Assembly (NCBI GenBank): GCA_021777055.1
Contig: JAIQZO010000032.1
Span: 1 to 33,243 of the forward strand
Origin: Candidatus Anammoxibacter sp.
Lineage (GTDB): Bacteria > Planctomycetota > Brocadiia > Brocadiales > Anammoxibacteraceae
DNA: 33,243 nucleotides
Direction of reading: 5' to 3'
Positions 30,166-33,243 of this stretch are shown here, piece after piece (positions within the stretch are counted from its first letter, which is position 1; every line of letters starts with the position of its first letter). A program made the translations under genes and the position numbers. A model generated the notes under the pieces. It was not told the origin of the DNA. It worked only from the letters and a program-made list of their open reading frames with translations, and did not search any database.

Positions 30166-33100
30166 TTAATTACAGCCAGAATAACGATCTGGATTTTTCT
30201 TCATTATTCTTTTTACTGTTGGCCAGAAATTCTCCAACAGTGCTCTTTTTTCTTTGCGTGAAAGTCCTGCTTTATCCGCTCTATTGAGGAAACATATACA
30301 AAATAACCCGGTGTCAATATCCTTACTGTTTGTTCCTTCCAGACATTCATCCATGAAGATTTCTGCCGTCATATTGAGCGGAAAGCGCAGACCAGACATA
30401 TATTCCCGTATATTTTTAGCAAAGCGCTTAAATTGAGGAGTGTCGCAATAGAATCTTTCCCAAAACGTCATGGCATCTTTATTTGTTACTTCCCATCTTT
30501 TATATTCATCCACGAGCATTGCATATGTGCTATTGTCTTTAGCTACTTCTGTACTAACGCCATTTTGTAACATCTGAGCCAACCCTATTATACCACCCGC
30601 AACTTGAGCTACTCCAGATGATGCTGACGTATCGTAATTCTCAGCGAACTTAGTACTCATTGCCTGTTGTTCCTGGGCGGTAAAAGAATCGCTACACATA
30701 TTACGAAATGCATCTACCATCCCTAAGATATATGCAGTTGTATAAAGTTCTGGTAGGTCGTCATAATTACCAGTAAATATACCATTTATAATTGCAGGAA
30801 ATTCATACTTGTCGAGATCAAGAACTATTGCTTCAAATCCACCGTTTGCTGCCGCAGCATATAACTTATCGGCCATCGCTTGATCCTCCGGCACCCCAAG
30901 ACCAAACTCATAAAGATAGGCCAAATAGTACTTTGCTGGCGTATAGCCGGATTCTACAGCCTCGTTGAGGCTTGGTATGGCTTCATCATGAAGACCACCA
31001 GCTATTAATGCACGAGCAAGCTGAAACTGAAACCGAGGTTCATTCGGTATGTATTCAATCGCGGCCATACAGGCATCAATGGCTGCCTCTGGATTTATGT
31101 TCTCATCCTTCACGCCTTTAACGCTATGAAGCTTATTACTGTCATTGGGGTGGGATGCTAGACGATCACACTGCTTGGCTGCTTCTTTAGCCGGGTCTTG
31201 AATGTAATATTTGTTGCGCAAATCCTCGTAATCCTGACGGAGGTTAAAGTCTGACTTTACCGAGCTGCGCATCTTGAAATAAGAGACTATGCTTCCATAT
31301 TCCAAAACGCGGTTTACGTCTTTTTTTAATTTTTTAGTATATTTTAGTTTCTTGCCAACTAGTTTTTGTATGGCTTCGTTAAATGTCATTTTAGGGTCAA
31401 CGTTAAGTCCGTAGTCGGCCGGAAAAAACCTTACTCCTCGATCTCTCTGTTTCTTGCGCAGGCCAATATCCATGGCATCCATTTTCTGGATTTTGCCGTT
31501 AACCATTGTATTTACTTGTCCAATATCTGCCATAGAACCAAACCGCTCATTCCAAAGTCTATTGCGCGTGCCAATATATTCACCTACAAGATGGTCGATA
31601 TTTGGCATGTTTTTATCGAGCCCGGGGTGGTGCTCTATACCGCGTTTGATATCATTATTGGTACTGTCTATCTGTTTCAGGAAAACGAGTCTGCTGGATG
31701 AAAGCTCATACGGATCATCTGTCCAGTATTTTTTTCCTTTCGTTTCATCCTTAACCTCATCCATAAGGTCTTGCAGGGCTTTGTAGTATTCTTTACTGTT
31801 GTAAATCGTATAATCGTCAATTCTTCTTAGGGCTGTGTGCAGGTTTTTGTTCATTATCATTGCGCCGTATGGCATAAGACCTTCATGGGCGAGTTCAACA
31901 TCATTAAAGTAAGGATTAAACCGACCTTCGAACATTGCCTTTGTGATATCATTTATTTCGATACCTACATTTCTGGCCGTATACTCCAGTCGATTTAGCG
32001 CTATAACTACAACTTCTGCACGTCTTACCGTCTTACCCGCAAATAGATGGCCGAGCAATGCGCCCTCTACATCACCAACCTCACCGAGTTGTTCGTACAC
32101 TTCCGGTTTAAATAAGTGTTCACACTGCACGGTTAATATTGCAGCAATTGCCGCATTATGAGCCAATTTAATTGCGTCTCGTATACTGGCATACCTATCT
32201 GGTATCTGGGACCGTTCTACCCTGAATATATCTTTTGAGAATGTTTTGAGTTCTTCTAATGTCGCCCGGTTCTTTGGCAGGGATTCTATCCACTGCTCGA
32301 TTTCATCGGAAGACCTGTCTATCATATTGTTATATGATTTAGCATAAACTTTCTCATAATCCTGATATGAACTCTCTAGGGCGGGAGTTATTGACAACTT
32401 GTACAGATCAGTAATTTTGGTGATTTTCGAGATACTATTGCGCATTGCTTTGAACGTATCTAATTGATCGTACGTGGCATTTGCAAGCATCGCTATCGTT
32501 TGCATATTTTGCTGTATTGTTGCAGTTAATAGCTTATTGGCCCTAGTTTTGGCTTCTTGTCTAAAGGCTTCTTCAAATTGTTTTACGATTTTCTGATCAC
32601 TTTGTTTCAAAAGATGCCTATTCTCGTCTTGCCAAAAGTTTTCTAATGCTATAAGCCCATCGCTTGTTTGTTCAAACTTAGAAAGACGTGACATTGCGAT
32701 ATTCAGCTCTTCTTTATTGATATGTTTCTCTATTTCTGCTCGAAGTACTAACAGGTTATGTTTATGCTCTTCAATAGAGCTTTTTTTATTGGAATCCACT
32801 TCGCCTCTTGCCTGTCTTTTTCTCTTCTCTTCCGCTTCTTTTACAGTAGGCCAAACACGTCTTCCGATTTGTTTATCTAATTCTGTTATGGCTTTATATA
32901 CGGCTTTATAGCTTTCTCGACTGGGTGGCATAGCCTTTAAATCCCTTAACTGTTTGGCGAATATTACCGCATTTCTGTCTGTATCGGTTTTCTTTATCTT
33001 GCTGTTTGATGTTGATACGCCGCTAGTAATATTGTGCGCCTTTCGCAAAGCAACAATCAGTCTTTCTGTTATCTGACCATCAACGGGCATATTGTTGTCA

Positions 33101-33243
33101 CTCTCAAATTTTCTTATCGCCTGTCGAGTTTTGTCCCTGAACACACCATCTGCAAGACCAGCATCATAACCTAGTTTATTGAGTCTGGCCTGTACCTCTG
33201 GGACAGGACTCGTGACCTTCTTGCTATTTGATTTTGATACGTC
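30166..33243 (-). CDS. Large partial protein with peptidoglycan-binding and Sel1-like repeats
   Basis: This frame is open from the right edge and ends at 30166, giving 1025 visible residues without a start. A PG_binding_1 domain opens the visible part: VQARLNKLGYDAGLADGVFR, then KTRQAIRKFESDNNMPVDGQ and ITERLIVAL. A long helical region without recognised motif covers about 100-680. TPR/Sel1-like repeats come near 680-790 (AIEYIPNEPRFQFQLARALI, YLAYLYEFGLGVPEDQAMAD, KLYAAAANGGF). The C-terminal 200 residues are unknown. Such PG-binding plus Sel1 tails occur in alphaproteobacterial caspase- or peptidase-type multidomain proteins, so the missing N-terminus may hold an enzyme domain; this is inference. 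It lies directly upstream of the secreted toxin-like gene in the same direction. Confidence 0.75.
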   Translation of the reverse strand, partial: DVSKSNSKKVTSPVPEVQARLNKLGYDAGLADGVFRDKTRQAIRKFESDNNMPVDGQITERLIVALRKAHNITSGVSTSNSKIKKTDTDRNAVIFAKQLRDLKAMPPSRESYKAVYKAITELDKQIGRRVWPTVKEAEEKRKRQARGEVDSNKKSSIEEHKHNLLVLRAEIEKHINKEELNIAMSRLSKFEQTSDGLIALENFWQDENRHLLKQSDQKIVKQFEEAFRQEAKTRANKLLTATIQQNMQTIAMLANATYDQLDTFKAMRNSISKITKITDLYKLSITPALESSYQDYEKVYAKSYNNMIDRSSDEIEQWIESLPKNRATLEELKTFSKDIFRVERSQIPDRYASIRDAIKLAHNAAIAAILTVQCEHLFKPEVYEQLGEVGDVEGALLGHLFAGKTVRRAEVVVIALNRLEYTARNVGIEINDITKAMFEGRFNPYFNDVELAHEGLMPYGAMIMNKNLHTALRRIDDYTIYNSKEYYKALQDLMDEVKDETKGKKYWTDDPYELSSSRLVFLKQIDSTNNDIKRGIEHHPGLDKNMPNIDHLVGEYIGTRNRLWNERFGSMADIGQVNTMVNGKIQKMDAMDIGLRKKQRDRGVRFFPADYGLNVDPKMTFNEAIQKLVGKKLKYTKKLKKDVNRVLEYGSIVSYFKMRSSVKSDFNLRQDYEDLRNKYYIQDPAKEAAKQCDRLASHPNDSNKLHSVKGVKDENINPEAAIDACMAAIEYIPNEPRFQFQLARALIAGGLHDEAIPSLNEAVESGYTPAKYYLAYLYEFGLGVPEDQAMADKLYAAAANGGFEAIVLDLDKYEFPAIINGIFTGNYDDLPELYTTAYILGMVDAFRNMCSDSFTAQEQQAMSTKFAENYDTSASSGVAQVAGGIIGLAQMLQNGVSTEVAKDNSTYAMLVDEYKRWEVTNKDAMTFWERFYCDTPQFKRFAKNIREYMSGLRFPLNMTAEIFMDECLEGTNSKDIDTGLFCICFLNRADKAGLSRKEKRALLENFWPTVKRIMKKNPDRYSGCN

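Overview
The window looks like most of a mobilisable or conjugative plasmid from a low-GC proteobacterium. An alphaproteobacterium is most likely, judging by the small TraD-type protein, the MOBQ/TraA-style relaxase, VirD4/TraG and the DUF2726 protein, but this rests on family resemblance only. The ankyrin protein and secreted toxin-like proteins would fit a host-associated lifestyle. No rRNA, tRNA or CRISPR array was seen. Both ends are cut inside genes.

Left third (1-9.1 kb): maintenance and defence. A ParA/small DNA-binding partner pair is followed by a reverse transcriptase of the phage-defence type, a higBA toxin-antitoxin pair, the anti-restriction gene ardA, an orphan HTH antitoxin-like gene, two putative DNA-binding replication accessory genes around a cluster of DnaA boxes, and a RepB (Rep_3) initiator. 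RepB starts at TTG and lies beside five perfect-length 22-bp iterons (8665-8774) plus a distal copy. A short repeat built on TTACATACA and TTCAATACA recurs six times across this third, always in the same orientation.

Middle (9.1-19 kb): accessory island. It holds a small unknown gene with a paralogue at 21.6 kb, a DUF2726 protein, parDE, and a run of small unknown genes separated by recurrent intergenic elements (a duplicated promoter block and four copies of a GAAAC...GTTTC dyad). One gene in this run resembles the AbiJ-type abortive-infection family. It is broken by a 1-base frameshift and by an intact IS256-family insertion with 27-bp perfect ends and the target duplication TGACAAAC. A short tyrosine recombinase and five palindromic sites surround a secreted cupredoxin-like/Ig-like protein. 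A three-gene toxin-antitoxin module closes the region.

Right (19-33 kb): an unrecognised two-gene membrane/Cys-rich operon, then the transfer module: TraG/VirD4 (apparently coupled to a 37-aa upstream ORF), TraD-like, an IncQ/IncP-type oriT nick motif with its inverted repeat, and the MOBQ relaxase. An IS481-family element follows, then an ankyrin protein, a secreted Gln/Lys-rich protein with a C-terminal toxin-like domain and its candidate immunity gene, and a large peptidoglycan-binding/Sel1-like protein running off the right edge.
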